Assembly (NCBI RefSeq): GCF_900113945.1
Contig: NZ_FORG01000026.1
Span: forward strand, 1 to 55,468
Direction: 5' to 3'
Length of the DNA: 55,468 nt
Source: Xenorhabdus mauleonii
Lineage (GTDB): Bacteria; Pseudomonadota; Gammaproteobacteria; Enterobacterales; Enterobacteriaceae
The translations under genes and the position numbers were made by a program. The notes beneath the pieces were generated by a model. It saw only the letters and a list, made by a program, of their open reading frames with translations, made no database searches and had not been told where the DNA came from. Every line of letters starts with the position of its first letter. Position 1 is the stretch's first letter. Shown here one piece after another: positions 45,812 to 55,468 of the stretch.

Positions 45812-47992
45812 TTATAGCCCCCGATTTTTCAGCATCGGTTCAATGCTTGGTGGTTTGCCGCGCCAGTTGATATACAGTTTTTCCAAGTCTTCACTATTGC
45901 CACGCGACAATATTTTATCGCGGAAAATCTGCCCGTTCTCTCGCGTCAAGCCACCATGTTCGGTAAACCAGGCAAAAGCATCGTCTGACAGCATTTTCGT
46001 CCACAGATAAGCATAATAACCGGCAGCATAACCGCCACCCCAAATGTGCTTGAAGTAGCTGGAACGATAGCGAGGCGGCACGTAGCTGAGAGCAATGTTG
46101 TCTTGCTTCAGTGAGCTGGCTTCAAACTTGTCCACATCCTGCTGTGGCTGATCTGCGGTCAGTGTATGCCAGTGCATATCCAGCAACGCCGCTGACAGCA
46201 ACTCAGTCATGGCATAACCGGAGTTGAATTTTTCAGCTTTATTGATCTTATCCACCAGCGCTTGCGGCATGGCTTCACCCGTTTGGTAATGTTTGGCGTA
46301 ATTGGCAAACACTTTTGGATCTTGTGCCCAAAACTCATTCAATTGTGAGGGGAATTCCACAAAATCACGGGCGGTACTAGTGCCGGACAGGCTCGGATAT
46401 TCCTGGGAGGCAAACATGCCATGCAGGGCATGCCCAAACTCATGGAACATGGTAACTACGTCATCATACGACAAGAGGGCGGGTTGGCCCGGTGCAGGTT
46501 TGGTAAAATTGGTCACGTTGTAAATGACTGGCTTGGTTCCGAGGAGGTGGGATTGGTCGACAAAAGTACTCATCCAAGCACCGCCATTTTTGTTGTCACG
46601 TGTATAGTAATCGGTATAAAACAGCGCTAGCGGTTCTCCGTTTTTATCGAAAATTTCATACACGCGAACATCGGGCTGATAAACCGGAATGTCTTTGCGT
46701 TCTTTAAAGGTAATGCCATACAGCAGATTGGCGGCATAGAACACACCATTGTTCAAAACGTTATTAATCTCGAAATAAGGTTTAATCTGAGATTCATCCA
46801 AATCATATTTTGCTTTGCGTACCTGCTCGGCGTAAAACGGCCAATCCCAAGCCTCCAGTTTGAAGTTTCCTTTCTGTTGATCAATTACGGCCTGAATGTC
46901 TTTGGCTTCATTTTTAGCGCGTGCGGTTGCCGCCGGTACGATATCTCGCAAAAATTTCAAGGCGGCTTCAGGCGTTTTTGCCATCTGGTTTTGGAGTTTC
47001 CACGATGCAAAGTCAGCAAAACCCAGCAGCTTGGCCTTTTCTGCACGCACTTTCGCTAACCGGGCCAAGGTCTGACGTGTGTCAGTATTGTCACTTCTTT
47101 CAGCCCGGTTCCACGATGCTTCAAATAATGCCTTGCGCGTATCGCGATTTTTCAGGTCTTGCAGGCTGGGTTGCAGAGTGGTGTTTTGCAATGCCAGCAG
47201 CCACTGTTTGTCCAGCTTGCGTTCACTGGCCGCGTGTGCAGCCGCGGCAATTTCTCCATCAGACAGACCGGCCAGCAAATTTTTGTCTTTGATCGTCAGC
47301 GCCCCATTTTTGGTTGCCGCCAGCAGCTTGTTGCTAAACTGGGTACTGAGTGAAGCGGCTTCTTGGTTCAACGCCTTTAATTTGGCTTTATCCGCATCAG
47401 ACAGGTTGGCTCCTGCTAACTCGAAATTCTTATATGTCACTTCTACCAATCGACGTGATTCCGGATCCAGATTCAATGTATCGAGCTGTTGGTAAATGGT
47501 TTTGATGCGGTTGAACAGCTTGTCGTTCAACATCATTTCATCATTCATCGCTGCCATTTTGGGTGAAACTTCTTCGTTCAGCTTTTGTAATCCATCCGTG
47601 GTGTTAGAGGAGGACATCGCCCAAAATACGTTCATCACCCGTGCCAGTGTTTCACCCGATTTTTCCAGTGCGGCAAATGTATTTTCAAAATCAGGAGGGG
47701 CTGGATTGTTGGCGATCTTCTCTATTTCCTCCAGTTTTTGCTTAATACCCACCGCAATGGCTGGCGCATAGTCTGTCTCTTTTATTTTATCGAATGGAGG
47801 TGCCTGAAACGGCAGTACACTCGGGGAGAGGAAAGGGTTTTTGTATTGTTGGTTCGCGTCATTGGTCACATTCAGTTCCTTTATCTGAGCACTTGATGCG
47901 TTTGAGTGGCCAGAACCCGGTTTATTCTCTTCGGCCTGCGCCTGAGTGCCCAGTGCCAAGCCAATAGACAGTACTAAAATAGATAAGCGCAT
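45812..47992 (-). CDS. dcp: Peptidyl-dipeptidase Dcp with signal peptide
   Basis: Dcp is an M3 zinc metallopeptidase that removes C-terminal dipeptides. The 726 residues hold the zinc motif HEFGH with H517 and E518, and TSTARDFVEFPSQ downstream, matching E. coli Dcp throughout. Unlike E. coli Dcp, this copy starts with a signal peptide (MRLSILVLSIGLALG to TQAQA, about 1-20) plus a linker, so it is probably periplasmic. ATG 47992 has GGAGG upstream; an ATG at 48010 has none. It is normally not located next to hemE in E. coli. Confidence 0.91.
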   Translation of the reverse strand: MRLSILVLSIGLALGTQAQAEENKPGSGHSNASSAQIKELNVTNDANQQYKNPFLSPSVLPFQAPPFDKIKETDYAPAIAVGIKQKLEEIEKIANNPAPPDFENTFAALEKSGETLARVMNVFWAMSSSNTTDGLQKLNEEVSPKMAAMNDEMMLNDKLFNRIKTIYQQLDTLNLDPESRRLVEVTYKNFELAGANLSDADKAKLKALNQEAASLSTQFSNKLLAATKNGALTIKDKNLLAGLSDGEIAAAAHAASERKLDKQWLLALQNTTLQPSLQDLKNRDTRKALFEASWNRAERSDNTDTRQTLARLAKVRAEKAKLLGFADFASWKLQNQMAKTPEAALKFLRDIVPAATARAKNEAKDIQAVIDQQKGNFKLEAWDWPFYAEQVRKAKYDLDESQIKPYFEINNVLNNGVFYAANLLYGITFKERKDIPVYQPDVRVYEIFDKNGEPLALFYTDYYTRDNKNGGAWMSTFVDQSHLLGTKPVIYNVTNFTKPAPGQPALLSYDDVVTMFHEFGHALHGMFASQEYPSLSGTSTARDFVEFPSQLNEFWAQDPKVFANYAKHYQTGEAMPQALVDKINKAEKFNSGYAMTELLSAALLDMHWHTLTADQPQQDVDKFEASSLKQDNIALSYVPPRYRSSYFKHIWGGGYAAGYYAYLWTKMLSDDAFAWFTEHGGLTRENGQIFRDKILSRGNSEDLEKLYINWRGKPPSIEPMLKNRGL

Positions 47993-48010
47993 TAGTCGAA
48001 ATTCCTCCAT

Positions 48011-48384
48011 GTGGATCTAATAGGTTATTTATCAATGAAAATAACGTCATAAGCGTTTTGATACAGTCGATTAACCACAGTCAATTAACTAACGTAAACA
48101 ATCTATCCAACGATTAACTAAGGTGCGAACTAATGAGGGGTTATGGCATTGCGCAACGATGCTGCTTCGGTATAACACTTGTATAACATTGAGTTAACAT
48201 CATGGTCGCGATTGATCAGCGTGCATAGTCCTTGTTACGAATTTTGTGATTCTGTACATAAATTTTTTTCATCTAAAAGGCGATTTGAAACACGGGGGGA
48301 TATTTATTGGTAGTCACGACGGAAGTTCGGTTTCCGACGTGTTATCATGCGGGCGCTTTTTGTTGATAATCAAGGGAGCCTGTC
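48011..48384. promoter_or_regulatory. Divergent dcp/hemE spacer
   Basis: No gene is visible in these 374 bp. It must hold the promoters of dcp and hemE. A short inverted repeat (CGGAA / TTCCG at 48320-48336) lies 50 bases before hemE, and AAGGGAG before ATG 48385 is the hemE ribosome binding site. I see no riboswitch. Confidence 0.45.
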
Positions 48385-49449
48385 ATGAATGAGTTGAAAA
48401 ACGACCGCTATCTGCGTGCCTTATTGCGTCAGCCTGTTGATATTACACCTGTATGGATGATGCGTCAGGCCGGTCGGTATTTACCTGAATATAAAGCTAC
48501 GCGTCAGGAGGCGGGAGATTTCATCTCATTGTGCAAAAACACTGAGCTGGCTTGTGAAGTCACGCTTCAACCTTTGCGTCGTTTCCCGCTGGATGCGGCT
48601 ATCTTATTTTCCGATATCTTGACTATTCCCGATGCTATGGGGCTGGGCCTCTATTTTGAAGCGGGAGAAGGGCCACGTTTCCATTCTCCGATTATGAATT
48701 ATGCCGATGTGGCAAAGTTGCCTGTGCCAGATCCAGAGCAAGAGCTGGGATATGTCATGAATGCGGTGCGTGCCATCCGCAAGGCGCTGGCAGGGGAAGT
48801 GCCCCTGATCGGTTTTTCTGGCAGCCCGTGGACACTGGCAACGTATATGGTTGAAGGGGGAAGCAGTAAAGCTTTCACCAAAATTAAGGCCATGATGTAT
48901 GCAGAGCCTGCCACATTGCATATGCTACTGGATAAATTGGCAAACAGCGTTATTCTATATTTGAACGCGCAGATAAAAGCGGGCGCTCAATCTGTCATGA
49001 TTTTCGATACTTGGGGTGGTGTGTTGTCCCATCGCGATTATCTGGAATTTTCTTTGCAATATATGCATAAAATCGTGGATGGATTGATCCGTGAGCATGA
49101 AGGTCGCCGTGTGCCTGTTACCCTGTTTACCAAAGGGGGAGGCCAGTGGCTTGAGGCGATGGCGGCAACAGGGTGTGATGCGCTAGGGTTGGATTGGACA
49201 ACGAATATTGCTGACGCGCGTCGCCGTGTCGGGGATAAGGTAGCGTTGCAGGGGAATATGGATCCCTCCATGCTATATGCCCAACCGGCACGAATCGAAG
49301 AAGAAGTTTCGACTATCTTGCAGGACTTCGGGGCTGGCAGTGGGCACGTTTTCAATTTGGGGCACGGCATTCACCAGGATGTTCCACCAGAGCATGCTGG
49401 TGTGTTTGTTGAGGCCGTTCATCGGCTTTCAGCAAAATATCATCAATAA
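48385..49449 (+). CDS. hemE: Uroporphyrinogen decarboxylase HemE
   Basis: HemE removes four carboxyl groups from uroporphyrinogen III in heme synthesis. The 354 residues match E. coli length. The N-terminal motif [15 protein letters not shown] and the catalytic [12 protein letters not shown] are intact, as is the C-terminal [17 protein letters not shown]. It is followed by nfi 4 bases later and is probably co-transcribed with it. Confidence 0.98.
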   Translation: MNELKNDRYLRALLRQPVDITPVWMMRQAGRYLPEYKATRQEAGDFISLCKNTELACEVTLQPLRRFPLDAAILFSDILTIPDAMGLGLYFEAGEGPRFHSPIMNYADVAKLPVPDPEQELGYVMNAVRAIRKALAGEVPLIGFSGSPWTLATYMVEGGSSKAFTKIKAMMYAEPATLHMLLDKLANSVILYLNAQIKAGAQSVMIFDTWGGVLSHRDYLEFSLQYMHKIVDGLIREHEGRRVPVTLFTKGGGQWLEAMAATGCDALGLDWTTNIADARRRVGDKVALQGNMDPSMLYAQPARIEEEVSTILQDFGAGSGHVFNLGHGIHQDVPPEHAGVFVEAVHRLSAKYHQ

Positions 49450-49453
49450 AATT

Positions 49454-50143
49454 ATGATTGATACAAAGGCACTACGTCAGGAACAGATAGAAAAATCACG
49501 GCTGGTTATCCGCCACGATCTCTTTTCTACAACATTGACACCGAATTTTACCCCAAAGTTTATCGCGGGTGCTGATGTCGGATTTGAAAATGGCGGTGCG
49601 GTAACCCGCGCCGCCATCGCGATATTGCATTATCCCTCCCTTGAACTGGTTGAGTATCAAATTGCCAAAGTCGATACGGTACTCCCTTATATTCCCGGCT
49701 TACTCTCATTTCGTGAATATCCTGCATTGATTGCTGCATGGAAGACATTAAAGCAGCGGCCTGATTTGCTCATGGTCGATGGTCAGGGAATTGCCCATCC
49801 CCGGCGTTTTGGGATCGCCAGCCATTTTGGGTTGTTGGTGGATACTCCGACAATCGGAGTGGCGAAAAGCCGTTTGTGTGGTGAACATGAACCTGTGGGA
49901 GAGGCTCCGGGAAGCTGGCAGCCGTTGATGGATCACGGAGAGCAGATTGGCGTCGTATTACGTAGCAAAAAAAGATGCAATCCTCTCTATATTTCCATTG
50001 GCCACCGGATAAGTATTGAGAGTGCCACGTACTGGGTTGAGCAGTGCATGAGGGGTTATAGGCTGCCAGAACCGACTCGTTGGGCGGATGGGATCGCCTC
50101 AAATAGACCGTTTTTTAAGCAAACAATACAGAAAAATCTATAA
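49454..50143 (+). CDS. nfi: Endonuclease V (deoxyinosine 3' endonuclease)
   Basis: Endonuclease V cuts DNA near deoxyinosine and other deaminated bases. The 229-residue product has the metal-binding D41 in [20 protein letters not shown], and [22 protein letters not shown] 49454 was chosen by homology. It is 4 bases after the hemE stop and has no clear ribosome binding site, so its translation probably depends on ribosomes leaving hemE. Confidence 0.95.
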   Translation: MIDTKALRQEQIEKSRLVIRHDLFSTTLTPNFTPKFIAGADVGFENGGAVTRAAIAILHYPSLELVEYQIAKVDTVLPYIPGLLSFREYPALIAAWKTLKQRPDLLMVDGQGIAHPRRFGIASHFGLLVDTPTIGVAKSRLCGEHEPVGEAPGSWQPLMDHGEQIGVVLRSKKRCNPLYISIGHRISIESATYWVEQCMRGYRLPEPTRWADGIASNRPFFKQTIQKNL

Positions 50144-50219
50144 TTGTGGCGGAAATGTGTGGATATTCTTGATTTTCAGGTAAACTTCGACGCAAATTAG
50201 GCATCATGAGTAACGACCA

Positions 50220-50810
50220 ATGTTAAGAAACCCGATCCACCTGAGATTGGAGAAACTCGAAAGTTGGCAACATTTGACTTTTATGGCTAGTCTATGTGAG
50301 CGGATGTATCCAAATTATCAGGTGTTTTGTCACCAAAGCGAGTTTACAGATCCCGCCTTGTATCGCCGAATTCTAGATTTGGTGTGGGAGATTTTGGTCG
50401 TCAAAGATGCAAAAGTGAATTTTGATAATCAGCTGGAAAAATTGGAAACCATCATCCCCTCATCAGAGAATTATGATATTTATGGTGTGTATCCAGCGAT
50501 TGATGCGTGCATTGCATTGGGTGAAGCAATTCATTCTCGTCTGAGTGGCTCGACGCTAGAACATGCAATAGCCGTCAGTGAAATATCCATCCGTACTGTT
50601 GCCATGCTGGAAATGACGCAGGCTGGTAGGGAAATGACCGAGGATGAATTAAAAGTATTACCTGCCATTGAGGAAGAGTGGGATATTCAGTGGGAGATTT
50701 TCCGCTTATTAGCTGATTGCGAAGAGCGGGACATTGAATTGATTAAAGGATTAAAGGCTGATCTCCGCGAGGCGGGGGTTAGCAACATCGGCATAAATTT
50801 GGCGCAGTAA
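50220..50810 (+). CDS. yjaG: DUF416 protein, YjaG-like
   Basis: The 196-residue product is nearly colinear with E. coli YjaG, starting MLRNPIHLRLEKLESWQHLTF. It is a helical cytoplasmic protein with no known function. The nfi-yjaG-hupA order is conserved. The spacing of 76 bases suggests co-transcription with hemE-nfi or a weak own promoter. Confidence 0.93.
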   Translation: MLRNPIHLRLEKLESWQHLTFMASLCERMYPNYQVFCHQSEFTDPALYRRILDLVWEILVVKDAKVNFDNQLEKLETIIPSSENYDIYGVYPAIDACIALGEAIHSRLSGSTLEHAIAVSEISIRTVAMLEMTQAGREMTEDELKVLPAIEEEWDIQWEIFRLLADCEERDIELIKGLKADLREAGVSNIGINLAQ

Positions 50811-50995
50811 CATATAAAACGTGACTTAGTGCTTGATTTGCCGTATTTAAAGGCTTCACATTTGCCCTCACTCTGTTTTACATTGGGGGGTGAAAAGAAG
50901 TGGCTATCGGTGCGTGTATGCAGGGGTGCTGTCAAATCGGCATATCCGTCGCACTCGATGCTTTGCAAACGATAAACACACTGTAAGGATAATCT

Positions 50996-51268
50996 ATGAA
51001 TAAGACCGAATTAGTTGATGCAATTGCAGCAGGCGCAGATCTGACTAAAACTCAGGCTAAAGCTGCTCTGGAGTCAACTTTGAATGCAATCACCGAATCT
51101 CTGAAAAGTGGTGATGCAGTGCAGTTGGTTGGCTTTGGTACTTTCAAAGTTAATCACCGTGCAGAGCGTACTGGCCGTAACCCACAGACCGGTAAAGAAA
51201 TTAAAATTGCGGCAGCAAACGTACCTGCTTTCTCAGCTGGTAAAGCCCTGAAAGACGCAGTTAAATAA
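50996..51268 (+). CDS. hupA: DNA-binding protein HU, alpha subunit
   Basis: HU is a small nucleoid protein that bends DNA. The 90 residues are almost identical to E. coli HupA ([20 protein letters not shown]), and the arm [14 protein letters not shown] inserts into the DNA minor groove. GTAAGGATAATCT precedes the ATG. The 185 bp upstream presumably hold its own promoter. Confidence 0.98.
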   Translation: MNKTELVDAIAAGADLTKTQAKAALESTLNAITESLKSGDAVQLVGFGTFKVNHRAERTGRNPQTGKEIKIAAANVPAFSAGKALKDAVK

Positions 51269-51273
51269 TTGCA

Positions 51274-51990
51274 TTGCGAAAAAAAATAAGAGGGGGAAAA
51301 TCAAAACCCCTTTTGTTGATTCTACAGGGGCTGTTAGCATTAGGGTTCATCTCTTTGCTCAGCGCCTGTTCGATTCAATCAAACAACATCCCACTTTTCA
51401 GTGCCAGTGGTTTTGTAACTGACGGCGGCGTTGTTCGTTTATGGCGCTTGAATGATCAAAACGGCAAACCTCAAGTTATTATGAGTGTTTACAGCCCCTA
51501 CCTTAATAACGATACCACCGTTACTTTCTATGAATACCGCCACGGCAATTTATGGCAGATCCGCCGCAATGTGCTTGGCAATTCTCCAATGGAAGATGCG
51601 CCGATAGCAGAAACGTTGCGTATCGACCAAAATAATTCAGTCATTTTCAAGTTGCGGCAATTAAAAGATCACAATGAAATACTTACTGACGATGATCTCT
51701 TGCGTTTGCGGCTTGATGCCAAACAAATAAAAGACACCAGCGATTCCTTGATTGCAGGCAATGTTAAATTGCTGCAAGGGCATTGGCAGCATGGTCAAGT
51801 TACCGCCTGTTCAGGGAAACAAGAACCTGTTGAATTCGGGCCTTCTGACCAAAAATGGCTGGCGGAGAGACAAGGCAACAGCTCCGGCCCATTGACCATC
51901 GCATGGCTGGATTCAGCCAAAGGAAATCAGTTGTTATTGGTCGCCAATGATGATTTTTGCCGTTGGGAACCGACGAAAGATAAACTCTAA
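51274..51990 (+). CDS. DUF1481 lipoprotein, YjaH-like
   Basis: The 238-residue product begins with a hydrophobic stretch and a lipobox ISLLSAC, giving lipid attachment at C32, so it is an envelope lipoprotein of unknown function. It resembles E. coli YjaH, which also follows hupA. The start is uncertain: TTG 51274 fits the frame but has no ribosome binding site, and a later start is possible. A short hairpin inside its 5' end may be the hupA terminator. Confidence 0.8.
   Translation: MRKKIRGGKSKPLLLILQGLLALGFISLLSACSIQSNNIPLFSASGFVTDGGVVRLWRLNDQNGKPQVIMSVYSPYLNNDTTVTFYEYRHGNLWQIRRNVLGNSPMEDAPIAETLRIDQNNSVIFKLRQLKDHNEILTDDDLLRLRLDAKQIKDTSDSLIAGNVKLLQGHWQHGQVTACSGKQEPVEFGPSDQKWLAERQGNSSGPLTIAWLDSAKGNQLLLVANDDFCRWEPTKDKL
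51289..51314 (+). terminator. Possible hupA terminator
   Basis: An 8-bp RNA stem, GGGG paired with CCCC and extended by A-U and G-U pairs, has a 10-nt A-rich loop and ends in T residues. It lies 20 bases after hupA but within the predicted 5' end of the lipoprotein gene, so it may be an attenuator for that gene. Confidence 0.35.
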
Positions 51991-52021
51991 CTTTCGCCAG
52001 TTCAGGCTGATTTATTGCGAA

Positions 52022-52051
52022 CGTGCCTATTTCAAACGTGCCTATTTCAAA
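52022..52051 (-). repeat. 15-bp tandem duplication at the purD stop
   Basis: Two perfect copies of CGTGCCTATTTCAAA are followed by CGTT. The copy at 52037-52051 holds the last purD codons and its stop; the other copy lies past the stop and repeats it in frame. Confidence 0.85.
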
Positions 52052-53325
52052 CGTTCAATGGCCCGATAGCCGATGTCTTTGCGGTAAAAACACCCGTCCC
52101 AGTGGATGTGCTCGGCTCTCTGGTATGCTTTTCCTTGCGCATCTTTAATGTCATTGCCTAAGGCGGTGACACATAAAACCCGCCCGCCAGCAGTAACAAT
52201 ATTTCCTTCCTCAAAATGAGTTCCTGCGTGGAAGACTTTTTTATCGGCGCTTTCATCCTGAATTAAGCCATTGATAATATCTCCCTTGGCATAACTGGCC
52301 GGATAGCCGCCAGCCGCCAGTACGACGCCCAGTGCAGGACGGGGATCCCATGAAGAGATTTTTCCGTCCAATTGCCCTTTGGCACCAGCAAGACACAGCT
52401 CAACCAAATCAGAGCGCAGACGCATCATAATAGGTTGTGTTTCGGGATCACCAAAACGGCAGTTAAATTCGATGATTTTTGGCTCGCCTTGCTTGTCAAT
52501 CATCAAACCTGCATAAAGGAAGCCAACATAGGTATGCCCTTCGGCCGCCATTCCTTCTACCGTGGGATAAATGATTTTCTCCATGACGCGCTGGTGGATT
52601 TCATCCGTGACGACGGGTGCCGGTGAGTAAGCCCCCATTCCTCCGGTATTCGGGCCGGTATCACCATCGCCTACACGTTTGTGATCTTGGCTGGTCGCCA
52701 TAGGAACCACGTTTTTGCCATCCACCATGACGATAAAACTGGCTTCTTCGCCATCCAGAAATTCTTCGATGACAATGCGATGCCCGGCATCACCAAATGC
52801 ATTACCAGCCAGCATATCGTTGATGGCGCTTTGGGCTTCTTCCATGGTCATTGCAACGACAACACCTTTACCCGCCGCCAAGCCATCCGCTTTAATGACA
52901 ATGGGAACGCCTGCCTTTTCTAAATAAGCCAGCGCGGGGTTGATTTCAGTGAAATTTTGATAGGCCGCAGTAGGAATATGATGGCGAGCCAGAAAATCCT
53001 TGGTGAAAGCTTTGGAACCTTCCAACTGAGCCGCTGCTTGTGTCGGACCAAAGATGGTCAACCCCGCTTGCTGGAACGCATCAACAATCCCTATCACCAA
53101 GGGCGCTTCAGGCCCAACAATGGTCAGACCGATATCGTGGCTTTGGGCAAACTTCAGCAATCCATCAATATCGGTTGCAGCAATCTCCACGTTTTCCAAA
53201 TTCGCTTCCAACGCTGTGCCTGCATTGCCCGGTGCGACATATACCTTATCTGCCAAAGGTGATTGTGCCGCTTTCCATGCCAATGCATGCTCTCTCCCGC
53301 CACTGCCAATAATCAATATGTTCAT
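52042..53325 (-). CDS. purD: Phosphoribosylamine-glycine ligase PurD
   Basis: PurD makes glycinamide ribonucleotide in purine synthesis. The 427 residues start MNILIIGSGGREHALAWKA, and the ATP-grasp domain has VIKADGLAAGKGVV and the metal-binding EFNCRFGDPET. It is 34 bases after purH, forming purHD. The C-terminal end is shaped by a small tandem duplication. Confidence 0.97.
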   Translation of the reverse strand: MNILIIGSGGREHALAWKAAQSPLADKVYVAPGNAGTALEANLENVEIAATDIDGLLKFAQSHDIGLTIVGPEAPLVIGIVDAFQQAGLTIFGPTQAAAQLEGSKAFTKDFLARHHIPTAAYQNFTEINPALAYLEKAGVPIVIKADGLAAGKGVVVAMTMEEAQSAINDMLAGNAFGDAGHRIVIEEFLDGEEASFIVMVDGKNVVPMATSQDHKRVGDGDTGPNTGGMGAYSPAPVVTDEIHQRVMEKIIYPTVEGMAAEGHTYVGFLYAGLMIDKQGEPKIIEFNCRFGDPETQPIMMRLRSDLVELCLAGAKGQLDGKISSWDPRPALGVVLAAGGYPASYAKGDIINGLIQDESADKKVFHAGTHFEEGNIVTAGGRVLCVTALGNDIKDAQGKAYQRAEHIHWDGCFYRKDIGYRAIERLK

Positions 53326-53359
53326 CCAAGACTCCTATATAAAGATAAAGCAGAAGGTG

Positions 53360-54949
53360 TTAATGACGGAAATGGCGCATGCCTGTGAAGATCATAGCAA
53401 TCCCGTGCTCATCAGCCGCCGCAATGACTTCATCATCACGAATGGAACCACCCGGCTGGATAACGCAACTCACACCCACTGCGGCCGCGGCATCAATGCC
53501 GTCCCGGAATGGGAAGAAAGCATCGGAGGCCATGGCGCAGCCTTGAACTTCCAATCCTTCATCTGCTGCCTTAATGCCTGCTATCTTCGCGGAGTAAACG
53601 CGGCTCATTTGCCCAGCGCCGATACCAATCGTCATATTATTCTTGGCGTAAACAATGGCATTGGATTTAACGAACTTCGCCACTTTCCAGCAAAACAGCG
53701 CATCTTGCATTTCCTGTGCTGTTGGCTGACGTTTGGTGACGACTCGCAGATCATTTTCGGCGACCATACCTAAATCACGGTCTTGTACCAGCAATCCACC
53801 GTTGACACGTTTGAAATCGAGCCCTGCAACAGGGGAATGCCATTCACCACACGCCAGAACACGGACATTTTGCTTGGTTGCCAGAATGGGCAGGGCCGCT
53901 TCATCAATAGAAGGTGCGATAATGACTTCAACAAATTGGCGCTCAATGATGGACTTGGCAGTATTTGCATCCAGTGCACGGTTAAATGCAATGATGCCGC
54001 CGAACGCAGAGGTCGGATCGGTTTTGAACGCCAGATCATAAGCTGCATGAATATCAGCACTGGCGGCAACACCGCAAGGGTTGGCGTGTTTGACAATCAC
54101 ACACGCCGGCTCAGAAAAGGCTTTTACACATTCCAATGCGGCATCTGTATCTGCAATATTATTATATGAGAGTGCCTTGCCTTGTAACTGAGTTGCTGTA
54201 GCAATCGATGCTTCAGCAATTTGTTCTTCTATATAGAAAGCAGCATCCTGATGGCTGTTCTCGCCATAACGCATATCTTGCTTTTTAATGAGGTTCAAAT
54301 TCAGGGTGCGGGGGAAGCGTCCGGATGGTTGGTCAGTATCGCCATGATAAGGAGCGACCAATTTACCAAAGTAATTGGCAATCATGCTGTCGTAAGCTGC
54401 GGTATGTTCAAATGCCTTGATGGCCAAGTCGAAACGAGTAGCGTGTGTCAGTGAGTTTTGGTGGCTATCCATCTCTTCAAGAATTTTGCCGTAATCCTGA
54501 TTGTTGACAACAATCGCGACGTCCTTGTGGTTTTTGGCCGCAGAGCGAACCATTGTCGGGCCACCGATATCAATGTTCTCGATGGCATCCTCCAGAGAGC
54601 AGCCCGGTTTTGCGACGGTCTGTGCAAAAGGATAAAGGTTAACGACAACCATATCTATCGGCGCAATTTGATGTTGCGTCATCACTTCATCGTCCAGCCC
54701 ACGACGACCCAAAATACCACCATGAATTTTGGGATGCAGCGTTTTCACCCGTCCATCCATCATTTCAGGGAATCCTGTATGGTCTGAAACTTCGGTGACG
54801 TTTAGCCCGGCTTCAGACAGCAGGCGAGCGGTACCGCCTGTTGAAAGTAGTTCAACACCTCGACTGGATAAGGCCTTGGCAAATTCAACAACCCCCGCTT
54901 TGTCAGAAACACTCAGCAGGGCACGACGGATTGGACGAAGCTGTTGCAT
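53360..54949 (-). CDS. purH: Bifunctional AICAR formyltransferase/IMP cyclohydrolase PurH
   Basis: PurH performs the last two steps to IMP. ATG 54949 gives 529 residues, matching E. coli, starting [19 protein letters not shown]; the longer frame from 54979 is not supported. The N-terminal cyclohydrolase (about 1-195, [16 protein letters not shown] region) and the C-terminal formyltransferase with the KHANPCGVA Lys-His pair are complete. A PUR box lies about 140 bp upstream. Confidence 0.97.
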   Translation of the reverse strand: MQQLRPIRRALLSVSDKAGVVEFAKALSSRGVELLSTGGTARLLSEAGLNVTEVSDHTGFPEMMDGRVKTLHPKIHGGILGRRGLDDEVMTQHQIAPIDMVVVNLYPFAQTVAKPGCSLEDAIENIDIGGPTMVRSAAKNHKDVAIVVNNQDYGKILEEMDSHQNSLTHATRFDLAIKAFEHTAAYDSMIANYFGKLVAPYHGDTDQPSGRFPRTLNLNLIKKQDMRYGENSHQDAAFYIEEQIAEASIATATQLQGKALSYNNIADTDAALECVKAFSEPACVIVKHANPCGVAASADIHAAYDLAFKTDPTSAFGGIIAFNRALDANTAKSIIERQFVEVIIAPSIDEAALPILATKQNVRVLACGEWHSPVAGLDFKRVNGGLLVQDRDLGMVAENDLRVVTKRQPTAQEMQDALFCWKVAKFVKSNAIVYAKNNMTIGIGAGQMSRVYSAKIAGIKAADEGLEVQGCAMASDAFFPFRDGIDAAAAVGVSCVIQPGGSIRDDEVIAAADEHGIAMIFTGMRHFRH

Positions 54950-55089
54950 TGGTGTGATCCCTTGAATTTCATAAAACAAGTATGTGTTATTGAGAAAAAC
55001 CTCTCATTGAGAGGGAAAAAGAGCTTCTGCAATAACATTTCAAAACAATCTAAAAAAATCATGTGGTGATTTTTACCTCGACGATTGTA

Positions 55090-55105
55090 GCGCAAACGTT
55101 TGCGT
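55090..55105 (-). promoter_or_regulatory. PUR box (PurR operator) of purHD
   Basis: GCGCAAACGTTTGCGT contains the 14-bp perfect palindrome CGCAAACGTTTGCG and matches the PurR consensus ACGCAAACGTTTTCGT at most positions. It sits in the purH promoter region, so repression by PurR with hypoxanthine or guanine is expected. Confidence 0.9.
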
Positions 55106-55200
55106 GATGCTCGACAAATTTTGCCGAAATATAAAATTGTGAATAACTCTGTGTTTAACATGGTATAAATAGGGGTTTTGCTGTGTAATGCAGCAAACGG

Positions 55201-55250
55201 TAATTTTTTTTGAAAAAAACTATTGTCACATCCGTAAAACTCCCTATAAT
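55201..55250 (+). promoter_or_regulatory. rRNA operon P1 promoter with UP element
   Basis: -35 TTGTCA (55223-55228) and -10 TATAAT (55245-55250) are 16 bp apart, followed by a GC-rich discriminator GCGCC as in ribosomal P1 promoters. The preceding A/T tract (55201-55220) fits an UP element. It is divergent from purHD, as at rrnE in E. coli. Confidence 0.9.
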
Positions 55251-55321
55251 GCGCCACCACTGACCGACGCTGAGCTGAAGCAAGCCGCTGAGGGCAGTGA
55301 GAGAAAAGCGAAAATAAACGC

Positions 55322-55349
55322 TTGACTCTCGAGGCGAAAAGCGTAAGAT
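55322..55349 (+). promoter_or_regulatory. rRNA operon P2 promoter
   Basis: TTGACT (55322-55327) and TAAGAT (55344-55349) are spaced by 16 bp, about 100 bp after P1, as in enteric rrn operons. Confidence 0.8.
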
Positions 55350-55360
55350 ACGCAGCCTCG

Positions 55361-55401
55361 CAACCCGGAAGAGCCTTCCCGGTTGCCACGCTCTTTAACA
55401 A
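55361..55401 (+). promoter_or_regulatory. rrn leader antitermination boxB and boxA
   Basis: A boxB-like hairpin (55361-55385, arms CAACCCGGAAG and CTTCCCGGTTG with one mismatch) is followed by boxA GCTCTTTAACAA at 55390-55401. Nus factors assemble here to resist Rho termination in rRNA. The leader continues to the window end, and the 16S gene starts outside it. Confidence 0.87.
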
Positions 55402-55468
55402 CTGAATCAGACAATCTGTGTGGGCACTCGCAAGACACTATCCACGCCGAAAGGCGAAAAGATTAAAA

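Overview
The window is gammaproteobacterial chromosome, most likely a Morganellaceae member of the Xenorhabdus/Photorhabdus type. The housekeeping proteins are close to Escherichia coli, base composition is moderately AT-rich, and there is a small palindromic element whose ends resemble repeats I associate with those genera. The genus is an inference from gene order and protein similarity.

Layout. 1-12932: the tail of an EF-Tu gene, then secE-nusG and the rplKAJL-rpoBC operon, with tuf and nusG terminators, the L1 and L10 leader regions, the rplL-rpoB attenuator and a strong rpoC terminator. 12948-14952: a secreted polysaccharide deacetylase and two small AT-rich membrane proteins that look like duplicates. 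15067-30697: a complete maltose/maltodextrin regulon in one place (malM-lamB-malK facing malE-malF-malG, then malP-malQ facing malT), with recognisable MalT and CRP sites. 30993-36038: an accessory cluster of class III aminotransferase, zinc alcohol dehydrogenase, HAD phosphatase, MFS exporter and DUF1349 protein. 36066-37750: a hipBA-type toxin-antitoxin pair. 37934-38026: a 93-bp MITE-like palindrome. 38146-43995: thiCEFSGH under a TPP riboswitch. 44059-55468: a HAD phosphatase, nudC, dcp, hemE, nfi, a yjaG-like gene, hupA, a DUF1481 lipoprotein, purHD with a PUR box, and the promoter and leader of an rRNA operon whose 16S gene lies just outside the window.

How it works together. The flanks match the E. 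coli rpoBC-thi-hemE-hupA-purHD-rrn order. About 25 kb between rpoC and thiH is inserted material relative to E. coli. That insert joins maltodextrin uptake (LamB, MalEFGK), its cytoplasmic enzymes (MalP, MalQ) and regulator (MalT) to a small cluster whose enzyme logic (transaminate, dephosphorylate, oxidise, export) resembles the three-gene azasugar pathway known from Bacillus (GabT1/Yktc1/GutB1). A sugar-mimic product made beside the maltose system is the most interesting hypothesis in this window, but nothing in the sequence alone proves it. Short in-frame tandem duplications of 15-18 bp recur in the accessory genes and at the purD stop.
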